A stretch of DNA of 64,000 nucleotides from Sporosalibacterium faouarense (GTDB lineage: Bacteria; Bacillota; Clostridia; Tissierellales; VENL01), in NCBI RefSeq assembly GCF_016765695.1, contig NZ_JAETGO010000043.1, positions 62,001 to 126,000 of the forward strand, in the 5' to 3' direction. Both the position numbers and the translations under genes were made by a program. The notes beneath the pieces are model-generated. The model had not been told where the DNA came from and did no database searches. It saw nothing but the letters and a program-made list of their open reading frames with translations. Numbering within the stretch: the stretch's first letter is position 1; the number at the start of each line of letters is the position of its first letter. This document shows, in pieces, positions 18,348-27,499 of the stretch.

Positions 18348-18356
18348 CCCGTGGAT
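18348..18356. repeat. Left member of the CCCGTGGAT inverted pair flanking the RiPP precursor gene
   Basis: CCCGTGGAT here is matched by its reverse complement ATCCACGGG at 18657-18665, on the other side of the precursor gene. A GC-rich 9-mer pair within about 320 bp is unlikely by chance at this base composition. The function, such as a recombination site, operator or cassette boundary, is unknown. Confidence 0.45.
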
Positions 18357-18431
18357 TTAATTTAATAATTTCTCAAATTATAAAATATTTATTTGCCTTT
18401 AAACGTATATAATATTATTTATATCTTATTA

Positions 18432-18611
18432 CTATTCTACCCCAACATTATGATCATAAGCTCTTGTATATGTGTTGTCATAATTATAATCATTAACGTA
18501 GGTAGTCATATATGGATCTCCGTAACACTCACAAGAGCAACGGCAACTACAGCTATTAGCATAAGCTTCTACTTCATTAAAACTTTTCTTTTTTAATTTA
18601 AGTTCTTTCAT
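18432..18611 (-). CDS. Cys-rich RiPP precursor peptide, 59 aa (Clo7bot/CLI_3235-like)
   Basis: The 59-residue product has a Lys-rich leader (MKELKLKKKSFNEVEAYANS) and then five cysteines at positions 21, 23, 25, 27 and 29 in a strict CxCxCxCxC array, followed by a Tyr/Asn/Asp tail with Tyr at 30, 34, 38, 42, 44, 48 and 52. RBS GGGAGGTGAAAG fixes the start at 18611. It follows two maturation genes on the same strand. The layout suggests thioether formation on the Cys array by the radical SAM enzyme at 19731; the mature product is unknown. The family name is from memory of clostridial Cys-rich peptides and less certain than the RiPP assignment itself. Confidence 0.78.
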   Translation of the reverse strand: MKELKLKKKSFNEVEAYANSCSCRCSCECYGDPYMTTYVNDYNYDNTYTRAYDHNVGVE

Positions 18612-18656
18612 TCTTTCACCTCCCAAATACATTTTTATATAAATAACAATTTTTTT

Positions 18657-18665
18657 ATCCACGGG
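18657..18665. repeat. Right member of the inverted CCCGTGGAT pair
   Basis: ATCCACGGG lies in the 74-nt leader between the maturation gene at 18686 and the precursor. Read on the minus strand, AAGCCCGTGGATAAAAA precedes the precursor RBS, so it may also be part of a promoter or leader element of that gene. Confidence 0.45.
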
Positions 18666-18685
18666 CTTTATATATTAATAGATAA

Positions 18686-19726
18686 TTAAGTAAAATTACC
18701 TATTAATTCCTTAACCATACTATCAACTCTCTTTTGTTCATATAAGCACTCTACTTTAAAATTCATTTTTTCAAACAAAGCAGGTATTTTTTGCAGATTA
18801 TCATATTTTAAATACATAGGTTTTTCTAACATAGACTTCACAGTACTGTCATTTTCAAAAAATGAATTTGATATATTAAATATGTCAACTCTTTTTCCTA
18901 GTATTACTTCAAAATAGTCACTGAGCTTATTAAAATATTCTTCATTAATATAATTGTTTAAAGTATTCACTATTAAATAATCAGGTCTAACACTTTGTCC
19001 AATCATAAAAGTATACATGCCAAAGGAATTATCGTAATACTTATCATATTTAATCATCCCTTTAGGTATATCCATTATAATTATATGTGGGTTTATTTCA
19101 TCTTCTATTCCTCTAATATACTTATTTAATTTATGAATCTGTTCTTCTGAACTAATTTTACTACTCATAAATTCTTTTGGATATTTAATACAATCAAAAA
19201 ATCTACCATCATTTGAATTCGTTATCATCTCAACTCTATAACCCATTTTTTCCAAACCAATCTTAGTTTGAAGAGAAACATAGAAATTATCGATTGTTTC
19301 TACAATCCCTCCAACAAGTATAATTAATTTCTCAGGTGTATAAAAAGGCAGACTAAATTTATCATATCTTTTCATAGATTTTCTTAATATTAGTTCTTTT
19401 TCATATTCTGCATCATCATTATAATTTAAAATCTCCAAATTATTTTTTTTACTCTTTTCAATAATCTTTGTTAGTTCACTTTTATTTGATTCACTTATGT
19501 CTTCTGATATAATTATTGCATCATAAGCACTAAAGTTAACGCCATTAAAACCCTTTACTTTTTTGCCAATATCTTTTCCATTTATGGCATATCCCACATC
19601 CTTACCTATTAACCCATATCCATCAGGGGATATTACATCAAAATCAATATTAAGAGATATCAGCCCTCTAATAAAACCATATGAGTCATTTGAATATGGA
19701 TAAAATAAATATCTTTTATCATTCAT
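18686..19726 (-). CDS. RiPP maturation system protein (TIGR04066-like)
   Basis: The 346-residue cytosolic protein has no catalytic motif I recognise. It appears to consist of two alpha/beta halves, one starting RYLFYPYSNDSYGFIRGL and a second starting LIILVGGIVETIDNFYVSLQ with a possible nucleotide- or cofactor-binding loop. It lies 4 nt after the radical SAM gene and just before the precursor, a position and size matching the clostridial peptide maturation partner family TIGR04066. RBS GAGGGTGATGTT. Function unknown. Confidence 0.7.
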   Translation of the reverse strand: MNDKRYLFYPYSNDSYGFIRGLISLNIDFDVISPDGYGLIGKDVGYAINGKDIGKKVKGFNGVNFSAYDAIIISEDISESNKSELTKIIEKSKKNNLEILNYNDDAEYEKELILRKSMKRYDKFSLPFYTPEKLIILVGGIVETIDNFYVSLQTKIGLEKMGYRVEMITNSNDGRFFDCIKYPKEFMSSKISSEEQIHKLNKYIRGIEDEINPHIIIMDIPKGMIKYDKYYDNSFGMYTFMIGQSVRPDYLIVNTLNNYINEEYFNKLSDYFEVILGKRVDIFNISNSFFENDSTVKSMLEKPMYLKYDNLQKIPALFEKMNFKVECLYEQKRVDSMVKELIGNFT

Positions 19727-19730
19727 AACA

Positions 19731-21149
19731 TCACCCTCTAAAGCTTTTATTGTACTTCTTCTCTTTAATTGTCTGTAAATTGATCAATTTTTTATGGAAA
19801 GTGTTCCTTCTGCTTTCACACATTTGGTTTGATACTTTGACCTTGTCCAATTCTTTTTCGTAACTATTTATACAAAAACCACATTCTCTAAACGCAAAAC
19901 AATTTTTACACTTTTCACTATTGTATTTAGCAATATTAAGAATTTTCTCTGCTTCTTCAATCATAATACCCTCATTTACATTCCCAATAATATTGAATTT
20001 GTTTGACTCACTAACTCTTTCACAGGGATAAAACTTTCCATCAACATCAACAAATAATCTTTGTGCACCTGGTACACAAGGACCAGATGGACACCCTACA
20101 TTTCCCAAACTATTTGTTTTTTCTATATCCTCTAATAAATCTTGTGTTTTTCTAAAAAACAATGATTCAATAAATCTCTCATCCGTTAATTCTTTATTTT
20201 CAAAAATATGTGAGCTATATTTATTCTCCAATTCACAATACTGTTCAACAAATGAATCTAGAGATTTGAATCTATTGTCTTCAGTATAATCATCTAGTAT
20301 TGTTGTTCTTACTCTAACATCATCCAATATTTTATTTTCTCTAAATAAAGATAAGTAATCATTGAGATCTGTTGTGGGATCTATTACCATATTTAACGAA
20401 AGATTATTAAAAAGAGATTTATAGCTGTCTTTCATTACTTGTATATTTTTAACTACTTTATCAAATACGCTTTTATTGCTATTATAGAATTTTCTATTTT
20501 TATCGTTTAGGTGTTTAGGTCCATCTAGACTAATAAGCAAGTTAAATTTTTCTTTTTCAAAAAATTCCATTATCTCTTTAGTAAACAATGTGGCATTTGT
20601 GGTCAATGAAAATTTCACATGCTTACCACTAAATAGTTCCTTACAGTAATCAACAGTTTTTCTAATTAAATCAAATTCCAATAATGGTTCTCCACCATAA
20701 AAGGTCACTGAAACATTGTCATTATCTATAGAATTATCTCTGAAAATAAGCAAGGCCTTTTTTATAGTTTCAAAATCTATTTTTTTATTTGAATGCTTTC
20801 TTTCAGTTCCATTGTTTTCTGTATAAGGACAATATTCACAACGCAAATTACAATTTTGAGTTAATTGAATTGTTATCATTTTCATTTTTCTACTTAAATA
20901 AGTATCTAATAAATCTGTAGCTGGATGCTTGATTTCTCTAATTCGATTAGTAGAAAGATAGCCTTCTCTTCTTAATTCATCGAATTGCATTTTAAATTTC
21001 TCATCTATACTAATCTCATCTATTTCACCATTAAGAATTTTATCTAGGCTATGATATACTTCTTCATCTATATGAACATTTTCATTTCTATTTACATCAT
21101 AAAAGTAATAATTATTTTCTGTTTTAAACATATGAATCAATGGTTTCAT
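19731..21149 (-). CDS. Radical SAM/SPASM peptide maturase (CcpM-like)
   Basis: The 472-residue protein has an N-terminal peptide-binding-like region (residues 1-75, MFKTENNYYFYDVNRNENV), the radical SAM motif CNLRCEYC (CX3CX2C) preceded by TIQLTQN, FYGGEPLLEFDLI, and a C-terminal SPASM region with cysteines in GCPSGPC, YPCERVS, KCKNC, ECGFC and QMCESRR for auxiliary Fe-S clusters. Such enzymes install thioether or carbon-carbon links in Cys-rich peptides; the precursor at 18432 is the evident substrate. The length and neighbours fit the CcpM group. RBS GGAGGTTAATT. Confidence 0.88.
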   Translation of the reverse strand: MKPLIHMFKTENNYYFYDVNRNENVHIDEEVYHSLDKILNGEIDEISIDEKFKMQFDELRREGYLSTNRIREIKHPATDLLDTYLSRKMKMITIQLTQNCNLRCEYCPYTENNGTERKHSNKKIDFETIKKALLIFRDNSIDNDNVSVTFYGGEPLLEFDLIRKTVDYCKELFSGKHVKFSLTTNATLFTKEIMEFFEKEKFNLLISLDGPKHLNDKNRKFYNSNKSVFDKVVKNIQVMKDSYKSLFNNLSLNMVIDPTTDLNDYLSLFRENKILDDVRVRTTILDDYTEDNRFKSLDSFVEQYCELENKYSSHIFENKELTDERFIESLFFRKTQDLLEDIEKTNSLGNVGCPSGPCVPGAQRLFVDVDGKFYPCERVSESNKFNIIGNVNEGIMIEEAEKILNIAKYNSEKCKNCFAFRECGFCINSYEKELDKVKVSNQMCESRRNTFHKKLINLQTIKEKKYNKSFRG

Positions 21150-21235
21150 AATTAACCTCCATTTCTAATTAGAAGATTTAAAGACTGTTGATTAAATTTT
21201 CTTTTATGCTTGTAGTTAGCTTGTCCACTAGTATC

Positions 21236-23014
21236 CTATATACATTCCTCCTTTAACCCTAATAGCCTAATATACTCTTCACAATTTTCAATTAATTCAT
21301 TATTACTTCCAGATGCAATAATTCTCCCTTCTGAAAATACAATAACTTTAGGGTTCATTTCCGCAATATTTTCAACTCTATGGGTAATAAAAATTCCTAT
21401 TTTATCTTTACTCTTTTCCCTTGCTAATGAAAATATTTGTTTTTCAGATATTGGATCAAGGGATGAAGTGGGTTCATCTAATACATAAACATCTGCATCT
21501 CTCATAAATGTCCTGCTTAAAGCTATTCTTTGCCATTGTCCCCTTGATAGCTCTTCTCCATCAAACCATTTACCCATTTGAGTTTCCAAATGATTGGGAA
21601 ACTTGCCAATTTTCTCTTTTAAAGCAACCTCTTCTAAAGACATTAATATTTTATTATCATTGTAAATTTCATCTAGATTACCAAACCCAATATTCTCTCT
21701 TAAAGTTAATTCATACTTATTAAAATCTTGAAAAATAATTCCCATACATTTTCTTAAACTATTAGTGTTTATATCTCTCAACTCTATTCCATTAATTAAA
21801 ATTTCTCCCTTATAATTATCATAAAATCCACATAGAAGCTTTATAAAAGTAGTCTTTCCTGAGCCATTTTCTCCTACTATACCTATTAACTCTCCTCTAC
21901 ATATGCTGATATTAATATTTGAAAGTGTATAATTATTTGCACCTTGATATGTATAAGAAACATCTTTAAACTCTATTTCTCTTATCTCTTGTATCTCAAT
22001 TCCTATTTCATAATCATCTTTCACTTCTAAATCTAGTAATTTATAAAATTCTTCTACATACAAAATATCACTGTATATTTCTGACAAACTCTTTAAAAAT
22101 CTACTAACATTTGATTGTATTATACTAATACTATCTATATAAGCGACTGTATCTCCCACCAATATTCTCCCTAACATTGCCATTTCAACAATTTTGAATA
22201 TAATAAATAGACTAATTAGTTCATCTATTAAACCTAGCCCCATAGACCAAATTGTTCTTATCTTAGTTATATGCAAGTCCTGACTCTGAATTTTACGCTT
22301 TATTTTAGAGAAAGTATTAACTAAATATGATCCTACGTTGTATGTTTTTATTTCTTTGCATGCAATATTATTAGTAAGTAGATAGTTTATATATGTAGTT
22401 TTTCTTACTTCATTCATTCGTTCCATTCTCATCTTATAATTTCGATATCCTATTCTTGTATTTATTAAGGTTGATATAATTGGCGTTATAAATGCCAGTA
22501 AGAAAATATAAGAGTTCCAAGAAAGAATAATTGCTGCTACAGATATTATTGAAGCAATTTGGGTTATTATCGATAGTATGTTTCTATATGCTATATAAAC
22601 CTTTGTTTGTCCCTCTATTTTAGCTCTACTCAAAGTGTTGTATATTTCAGAATTTTCAAAATCTTTTAAGCCTAAAAATTTACATTTATTTAAAATATCC
22701 ATACTCATCTTATATTCTAACTTCAATTGATGTTTTGAAGTTACATAATTATTTAGTGATTTTATTAATTGTATAAAAATATTAACTGCAACATAGATAA
22801 TTATTATTTCCATAAACTTATTACTCTTACTTGTACTAACTTCCACAATCCCATTAATTAATAATTTTGTCGCCCATATTGACATGGCAGATGAAAAACC
22901 TATGGCAATGGTTAATAGAATGCTTATAATAAAGTATTTAGGCGAGATTATATATATATATTTCATAATTCTCTTTATAGTATTTTTCATCCTCTTGTAT
23001 CCATTTTCTTTCAT
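21236..23014 (-). CDS. ABC transporter with fused permease and ATPase (peptide exporter)
   Basis: The 592-residue half-transporter has an N-terminal six-helix exporter domain (helices from about residues 25-45 to 290) and a C-terminal NBD with Walker A GENGSGKTT, signature LSRGQWQRIALSR, Walker B VYVLDEPTSSLDP and the H-loop ITHRVE. No N-terminal C39 peptidase domain is present, so leader cleavage must be done elsewhere. It is first in the RiPP cluster, 86 nt before the maturase, and probably exports the modified peptide or gives immunity. RBS AGGGG before ATG. Confidence 0.85.
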   Translation of the reverse strand: MKENGYKRMKNTIKRIMKYIYIISPKYFIISILLTIAIGFSSAMSIWATKLLINGIVEVSTSKSNKFMEIIIIYVAVNIFIQLIKSLNNYVTSKHQLKLEYKMSMDILNKCKFLGLKDFENSEIYNTLSRAKIEGQTKVYIAYRNILSIITQIASIISVAAIILSWNSYIFLLAFITPIISTLINTRIGYRNYKMRMERMNEVRKTTYINYLLTNNIACKEIKTYNVGSYLVNTFSKIKRKIQSQDLHITKIRTIWSMGLGLIDELISLFIIFKIVEMAMLGRILVGDTVAYIDSISIIQSNVSRFLKSLSEIYSDILYVEEFYKLLDLEVKDDYEIGIEIQEIREIEFKDVSYTYQGANNYTLSNINISICRGELIGIVGENGSGKTTFIKLLCGFYDNYKGEILINGIELRDINTNSLRKCMGIIFQDFNKYELTLRENIGFGNLDEIYNDNKILMSLEEVALKEKIGKFPNHLETQMGKWFDGEELSRGQWQRIALSRTFMRDADVYVLDEPTSSLDPISEKQIFSLAREKSKDKIGIFITHRVENIAEMNPKVIVFSEGRIIASGSNNELIENCEEYIRLLGLKEECI

Positions 23015-23392
23015 TTGAATCTACCCCTAATCCATTGTAATTTCTACAGAGTCATCAATATTTATTAAATAAAATAATCTAAACAAAACTTTAAATTTAT
23101 ATAGTTATGTAGTAGTACTAACCTTTTTGAGCTTGTACACTTAATAGATCTTAAAACAGCTTGTCCATTGAATTTAAGTCAATTTTTTTACTTGTTTATG
23201 TATATTCTATCATAATACTGGAGTTTAATAAAGAATTTTCCCTCGTTAAATTTCCTTAAATTTCTACATTTGTTTTTAATAGAATTTCTTCGTAACAAAA
23301 TAAAACCTATACTATCATTAGATTAATTAAAAAATTGCATATTTACAAATTAAATATGCAATCTCCTCAAATGATAATATAGATTTTAAAAC
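23015..23392. other. Intergenic region between the sigma-54 activator and the RiPP cluster
   Basis: This 378-nt stretch should hold the RiPP cluster promoter. I see AGCTTGTCCA at 23158-23167, repeated exactly at 21218-21227 before the maturase, with a related AGCTTGTAC near 23130. It also contains repeat copy D at 23329-23370. No small ORF with an RBS is evident. Confidence 0.4.
23329..23370. repeat. Copy D of the dispersed palindromic repeat (short form)
   Basis: ATTGCATATTTA (23334-23345) and TAAATATGCAAT (23351-23362) form a perfect 12-bp inverted repeat with a 5-nt loop, followed by CTCCTC. It corresponds to the right arm of the full-length copies doubled on itself. It lies just downstream of the sigma-54 activator gene. 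Confidence 0.8.
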
Positions 23393-24796
23393 TTAAATAT
23401 TATATTTTTTTAGCTTATGTTGTAATGTCTGCCTTTTAATTCCTAATGATTTAGCTGCCCTTGAGATATTTCTATCTGAATACATCATAGCATTTATTAT
23501 TAACTTTTCTTCAATTTTACTAATTATATCTGGTAATGACTTAGTCATATCTATATCATTACCTAATTTAATATCCTTTTCTCTAACTTCATCAATATAT
23601 AATGGAAAATGATATTTCTTTAATACATTTTCATCTTGATTAATATAATTCATTGCTCCTTCTATCATACTCTCTAATTCTCTAACATTTCCTGGCCACA
23701 TATAATTATCAAAATCATTCATAATATCCTGTGATACCATCCAAACATCTTTTTTTAATTTCTTATTATACTTACGAATAAAGGAATCACATAATAGCTC
23801 TATATCCCCTGTCCTATCCCTCAAGGGAGGCACAGTCAGTGAAACTACATTCAGCCTATAGTATAAATCTTTCCTGAGACTTACTTGCTCAATTGCTTTT
23901 TTGGGATCTTCATTAGTTGTAGCAATAATCCTTACATCTATTGGGATATCCTTAAGTCCACCTACTCTCCTAATATATCCTTCCTGAAGCACTCTTAATA
24001 ATTTTGCTTGAAGATTCATTCCCATGGAATTTATCTCATCAAGTAATAGGGTGCCACCATTTGCTTGCTCAAATAATCCAGGCCTATCAATTGCCCCTGT
24101 AAAACTTCCCTTAACAGTACCAAATAAAAGACCTTCTAATAAAGATTCTGGTAAAGCTGCACAATTTTGAGCAATAAATGGTTTGTTTTTCCTTACCCCT
24201 TCGTAATGTATGCTTTGAGCAAATAACTCTTTACCTACTCCTGTTTCACCATAAATTAAAACACTGGAAGAAGTATTACATGATTTTCTAGCAATATTAA
24301 TAGCCTTCTTAATTCCCTCACTATTTCCAATAATATTGTCAAATGTATACTTAGGAATAGTTTTTTTTGTATTCTCTTTATTTTGCTTTGTAAGCTCCTC
24401 TTGAAGATCCAAAAGCTTTTCAGATAATTTCTTAATCTTTGTAATATCTTTTGCTATCTCTACAGCCCCAAGCTTTCTCCCATTATCAAAAAGAGGAATT
24501 GTTGTGTTTATAGTAGTTATTTTTTGTCCTTTATAATTAAAATAAGTCTGTGTTCTATCTAAAATAGGTCTACCTGTCTTCATTACTGTAAATAGAGTAC
24601 TAGTCTCTTCATCTAATGATGGAAAGACATCTGAAAATTTTTTATTTAGTACAACTTCCTTTTCTAGTCCTTCTAATTTCTCCATCACATCATTATACAT
24701 GATTGTTTTTCCATTGCTATCTATAACATGTATCCCTTCATCAATGGACTGCAAAATATTTTGCATCAATATATTATTCATATTATCTTTTTTCAT
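23393..24796 (-). CDS. Sigma-54-dependent transcriptional activator (PAS-AAA-Fis)
   Basis: The protein has a PAS sensor region (about residues 12-125), a short linker helix, an AAA+ domain with Walker A GETGVGKE (183-190), the sigma-54 contact loop GSFTGA (230-235, Ser in place of the usual Ala), Walker B GGTLLLDEI (247-255), and a C-terminal Fis helix-turn-helix NISRAAKSLGIKRQTLQHKL. Start is ATG 24796 with AAAGGA; a TTG three codons up is less likely. It lies upstream of the RiPP cluster and about 5 kb from the sigma-54 promoter of the ornithine operon, its best local target. What the PAS domain senses is unknown. Confidence 0.92.
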   Translation of the reverse strand: MKKDNMNNILMQNILQSIDEGIHVIDSNGKTIMYNDVMEKLEGLEKEVVLNKKFSDVFPSLDEETSTLFTVMKTGRPILDRTQTYFNYKGQKITTINTTIPLFDNGRKLGAVEIAKDITKIKKLSEKLLDLQEELTKQNKENTKKTIPKYTFDNIIGNSEGIKKAINIARKSCNTSSSVLIYGETGVGKELFAQSIHYEGVRKNKPFIAQNCAALPESLLEGLLFGTVKGSFTGAIDRPGLFEQANGGTLLLDEINSMGMNLQAKLLRVLQEGYIRRVGGLKDIPIDVRIIATTNEDPKKAIEQVSLRKDLYYRLNVVSLTVPPLRDRTGDIELLCDSFIRKYNKKLKKDVWMVSQDIMNDFDNYMWPGNVRELESMIEGAMNYINQDENVLKKYHFPLYIDEVREKDIKLGNDIDMTKSLPDIISKIEEKLIINAMMYSDRNISRAAKSLGIKRQTLQHKLKKYNI

Positions 24797-24945
24797 ATAT
24801 ATCAATTCCTTTATCTTATTGTTAGGCTTATTTAACTTTACCTATTAATTCTTCACTTTTATAATATTATATTAGAATATAACCCTTTTTTCAATTTAGA
24901 ATCTTAAGTAGCTTATACTAAAAATCTAGTTATATTACATACGAA

Positions 24946-24984
24946 AAGAAGCTGATATAATAACTAAAAGATAATCAGCTCCTT
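24946..24984 (-). terminator. Terminator after phoR
   Basis: On the minus strand GGAGCTGAT and ATCAGCTTC pair around an AT-rich loop and are followed by TTTTCG. It lies 20 nt past the phoR stop and separates phoPR from the sigma-54 activator. Confidence 0.6.
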
Positions 24985-25001
24985 TCATCATCATTTTTAA
25001 T

Positions 25002-26777
25002 TTATTTATTAGTCTGCTCTTTTTTTAAAGGTAATGCTATAGTAAACTCTGTACCTTTATTAATTTCGCTTTTCACACTGATATTTCCCTTCAATGATAA
25101 AACTATATGTTTTACAATAGCTAATCCAAGTCCAGTTCCACCTACCTGTCTTGACCTAGCTTTATCTACTCTATAGAATCTTTCAAACAATCTATTAATA
25201 TGATCAGAATCTATTCCTATACCTGTATCCTTAATTTTAAAAATCAGTTCTCTATTAGTAGAATACCCTGTTATAGTAATACTGCCTCCATCCGGGGTAT
25301 ACTTTATTCCATTATCAATAAGATTTATAAGCATTTGCTTAAACCAGCCTCTATTTCCACAAATAGAAGGTAGGTTATTATTAATTTTGTCCACTATAGT
25401 AATACCTTTCTGCTTAGCCATTCCGCTTAAGAACTGAATCACTTCAACTATTGCTTTATTTGTATCAATTTCTTGTTCATTAAATCTATTATTTTTATTT
25501 TCTATTTCAGATAATAATAGTAAATCATGGATCAAAGCTGTTAATCGATTTGCTTCAATATCAATAATATCTAAAAATTTGTCTCTAACAGCCTTTTCTT
25601 CAGCTGCTCCATTCTTAAGAGTCTCAATAAACCCTTTTATAGATGTTAATGGTGTCTTTAACTCATGGGACACATTTGCAACAAAATCCTTCCTCATTCT
25701 CTCTAACTTTCGTATTTCCGTCACATCTTGGATTAAAATTAAAACTCCAATTGACCTATTAGGATCTGTAGTTAAAGTTATAGGATTAGTGTAAACATTT
25801 AGTATTCTATGCTCAGGTTCAAATACTTCTATTTCTTCCTTTGATGTTACACTTTCATGCAAAAGCTTATGAATTAAATCATCTAATACATTATTTCTAA
25901 TAATCTCTAATATGTGCTTCCCTTTAATTTCTTCTTCCTTTAAGTCAAATATTTTTTCAGCTGTTGGATTGATAAACATTACTTTTTTAGAGCTGTCTAA
26001 TGCTAAAACTCCATTAATCATACTAGTTAAAGTAGCTTTAATCTTAGTATTACTTTGCTGTAGTTCTTCGATTGTATCATGCAACTCTTGACTCATAACA
26101 TTAAAATTTTCAGCAAGAGTTCCCAATTCATCTTCAGTTCTAAAATAGACCTTTTCTCCAAAGTTACCTTGTGATATTTTCTTAGTAGCATTTGTAAGTT
26201 GTTTTATAGGTTCAGTTACTGTATGAACAAATCTAAATCCTAATATGAATGCTACAAATAGTCCAGCCAAAATAGATATTACAATATACTTCAATATTGT
26301 TTTATTGATTTCTTCCAATTCTTTTATTGAAACCGAAAGTCTTATAGCTGATAAATCACTTCCCTCTCTCGAGAATGGTATTGCAACATAGAACATATCA
26401 GTATCCACAGACTTACTAAATCTCTTAACTACACCGATTTCCCCATTCATAGCTTCTTGAACTTCTGGTCTATTAATGTGATTCTCTAATTCTCTATAAT
26501 CTGCATGGGAATCACCAACAACCCATCCATTCTTATCAATTAAAGTTACTCTAGCATCTGTTTTTTTTGAATAAACTGATGCCAACTCATTCAACCTATC
26601 CTTGCTTAAATCTTCTTGTTGATATATAAATTCACTGATCAAATTAGAGTTAGTAACTAGCTTGTCTTCTATATCATTAAAATACTGTACTCTAAATAGG
26701 CTTAGAGCAAGAATCCCAGTAGTTAAAACGCCAATTAATAATAGCGTAATAAATGCAATAAATATTCTTCTTTGCAT
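25002..26777 (-). CDS. phoR: Phosphate-type sensor histidine kinase PhoR
   Basis: The 591-residue membrane kinase has TM1 (about 5-27), an extracellular sensor region with DARVTLIDKNGWVVGDS (Cache/PAS-like), TM2 (about 163-185), HAMP, a PAS domain (about 245-355), HisKA with FVANVSHELKTPLTSIKGF and a HATPase domain with N box NLIDNGIKYTPDGG and G boxes DTGIGI and GGTGLGLAIVKH. This order matches Bacillus/Clostridium PhoR. It lies 11 nt after its response regulator. The PhoP box at pstS is a likely target of the pair. Confidence 0.9.
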   Translation of the reverse strand: MQRRIFIAFITLLLIGVLTTGILALSLFRVQYFNDIEDKLVTNSNLISEFIYQQEDLSKDRLNELASVYSKKTDARVTLIDKNGWVVGDSHADYRELENHINRPEVQEAMNGEIGVVKRFSKSVDTDMFYVAIPFSREGSDLSAIRLSVSIKELEEINKTILKYIVISILAGLFVAFILGFRFVHTVTEPIKQLTNATKKISQGNFGEKVYFRTEDELGTLAENFNVMSQELHDTIEELQQSNTKIKATLTSMINGVLALDSSKKVMFINPTAEKIFDLKEEEIKGKHILEIIRNNVLDDLIHKLLHESVTSKEEIEVFEPEHRILNVYTNPITLTTDPNRSIGVLILIQDVTEIRKLERMRKDFVANVSHELKTPLTSIKGFIETLKNGAAEEKAVRDKFLDIIDIEANRLTALIHDLLLLSEIENKNNRFNEQEIDTNKAIVEVIQFLSGMAKQKGITIVDKINNNLPSICGNRGWFKQMLINLIDNGIKYTPDGGSITITGYSTNRELIFKIKDTGIGIDSDHINRLFERFYRVDKARSRQVGGTGLGLAIVKHIVLSLKGNISVKSEINKGTEFTIALPLKKEQTNK

Positions 26778-26788
26778 ATCAGTCTCCC

Positions 26789-27481
26789 TTATTTCATTTT
26801 ATATCCGACACCTCTAATAGTCTCAATATATTTAGGTGCTTTATCATTCTCTTCTATCTTTTTTCTTAAATGTCTAATATGAACATCCACTGTTCTAGTT
26901 TCTCCAAAATAGTCATAACCCCATACCTCATCTAGGAGCATATTTCTAGACAATACCTTACCTCTATTTTCAGCTAATATTCGTAAAAGCTCAAATTCTT
27001 TAAGGGTCAATTCTACTTTTTCATTATTTCTTGTAACCTCATGCTTTTCAACATCTATTATAATGTCATGTATCTCTATAATCTTTTTCTCTTCTTTTTT
27101 ATCATCTTTACTTCTTCTTAAAACAGCTTTCATTCTTGCAATAAGCTCTCTCACGCTAAAAGGTTTAGTGATATAATCATCGGCACCAATTTCTAAGCCC
27201 AATACTTTATCAGTTTCTTCACTCTTTGCAGTAAGCATTATTATTGGTAGTTTTTCAGTAGAGGGATCTTTTCTAAGGGTTCTGCATACTTCAATTCCAT
27301 CTGTTCCTGGAAGCATTAGGTCTAATATAACTATATCAATCTTTTCGTTCTTAGCTAATTCTATAGCCCTAATACCATCATAGGCTTCTATTACTTCATA
27401 TCCATTACCTTCTAAATTAAATTTTATTAATTCAACAATATGTTCCTCATCATCAACTACTAATACTTTTCCATAGCTCAC
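26789..27481 (-). CDS. phoP: OmpR-family response regulator PhoP/PhoB
   Basis: The 230-residue regulator has a receiver domain with VDDEEH, the phospho-acceptor D in VILDLMLPG, and TAKSEE and KPFSVRELIAR, followed by a winged-helix DNA-binding domain ending RTVDVHIRHLRKKIE and IRGVGYKM. Start GTG with RBS GGAGGTGG. It pairs with phoR immediately downstream and probably binds the tandem TTAACA repeats before pstS. It follows the laccase-domain gene by 18 nt. Confidence 0.9.
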   Translation of the reverse strand: MSYGKVLVVDDEEHIVELIKFNLEGNGYEVIEAYDGIRAIELAKNEKIDIVILDLMLPGTDGIEVCRTLRKDPSTEKLPIIMLTAKSEETDKVLGLEIGADDYITKPFSVRELIARMKAVLRRSKDDKKEEKKIIEIHDIIIDVEKHEVTRNNEKVELTLKEFELLRILAENRGKVLSRNMLLDEVWGYDYFGETRTVDVHIRHLRKKIEENDKAPKYIETIRGVGYKMK

Positions 27482-27499
27482 TTATATCCACCTCCAAAG

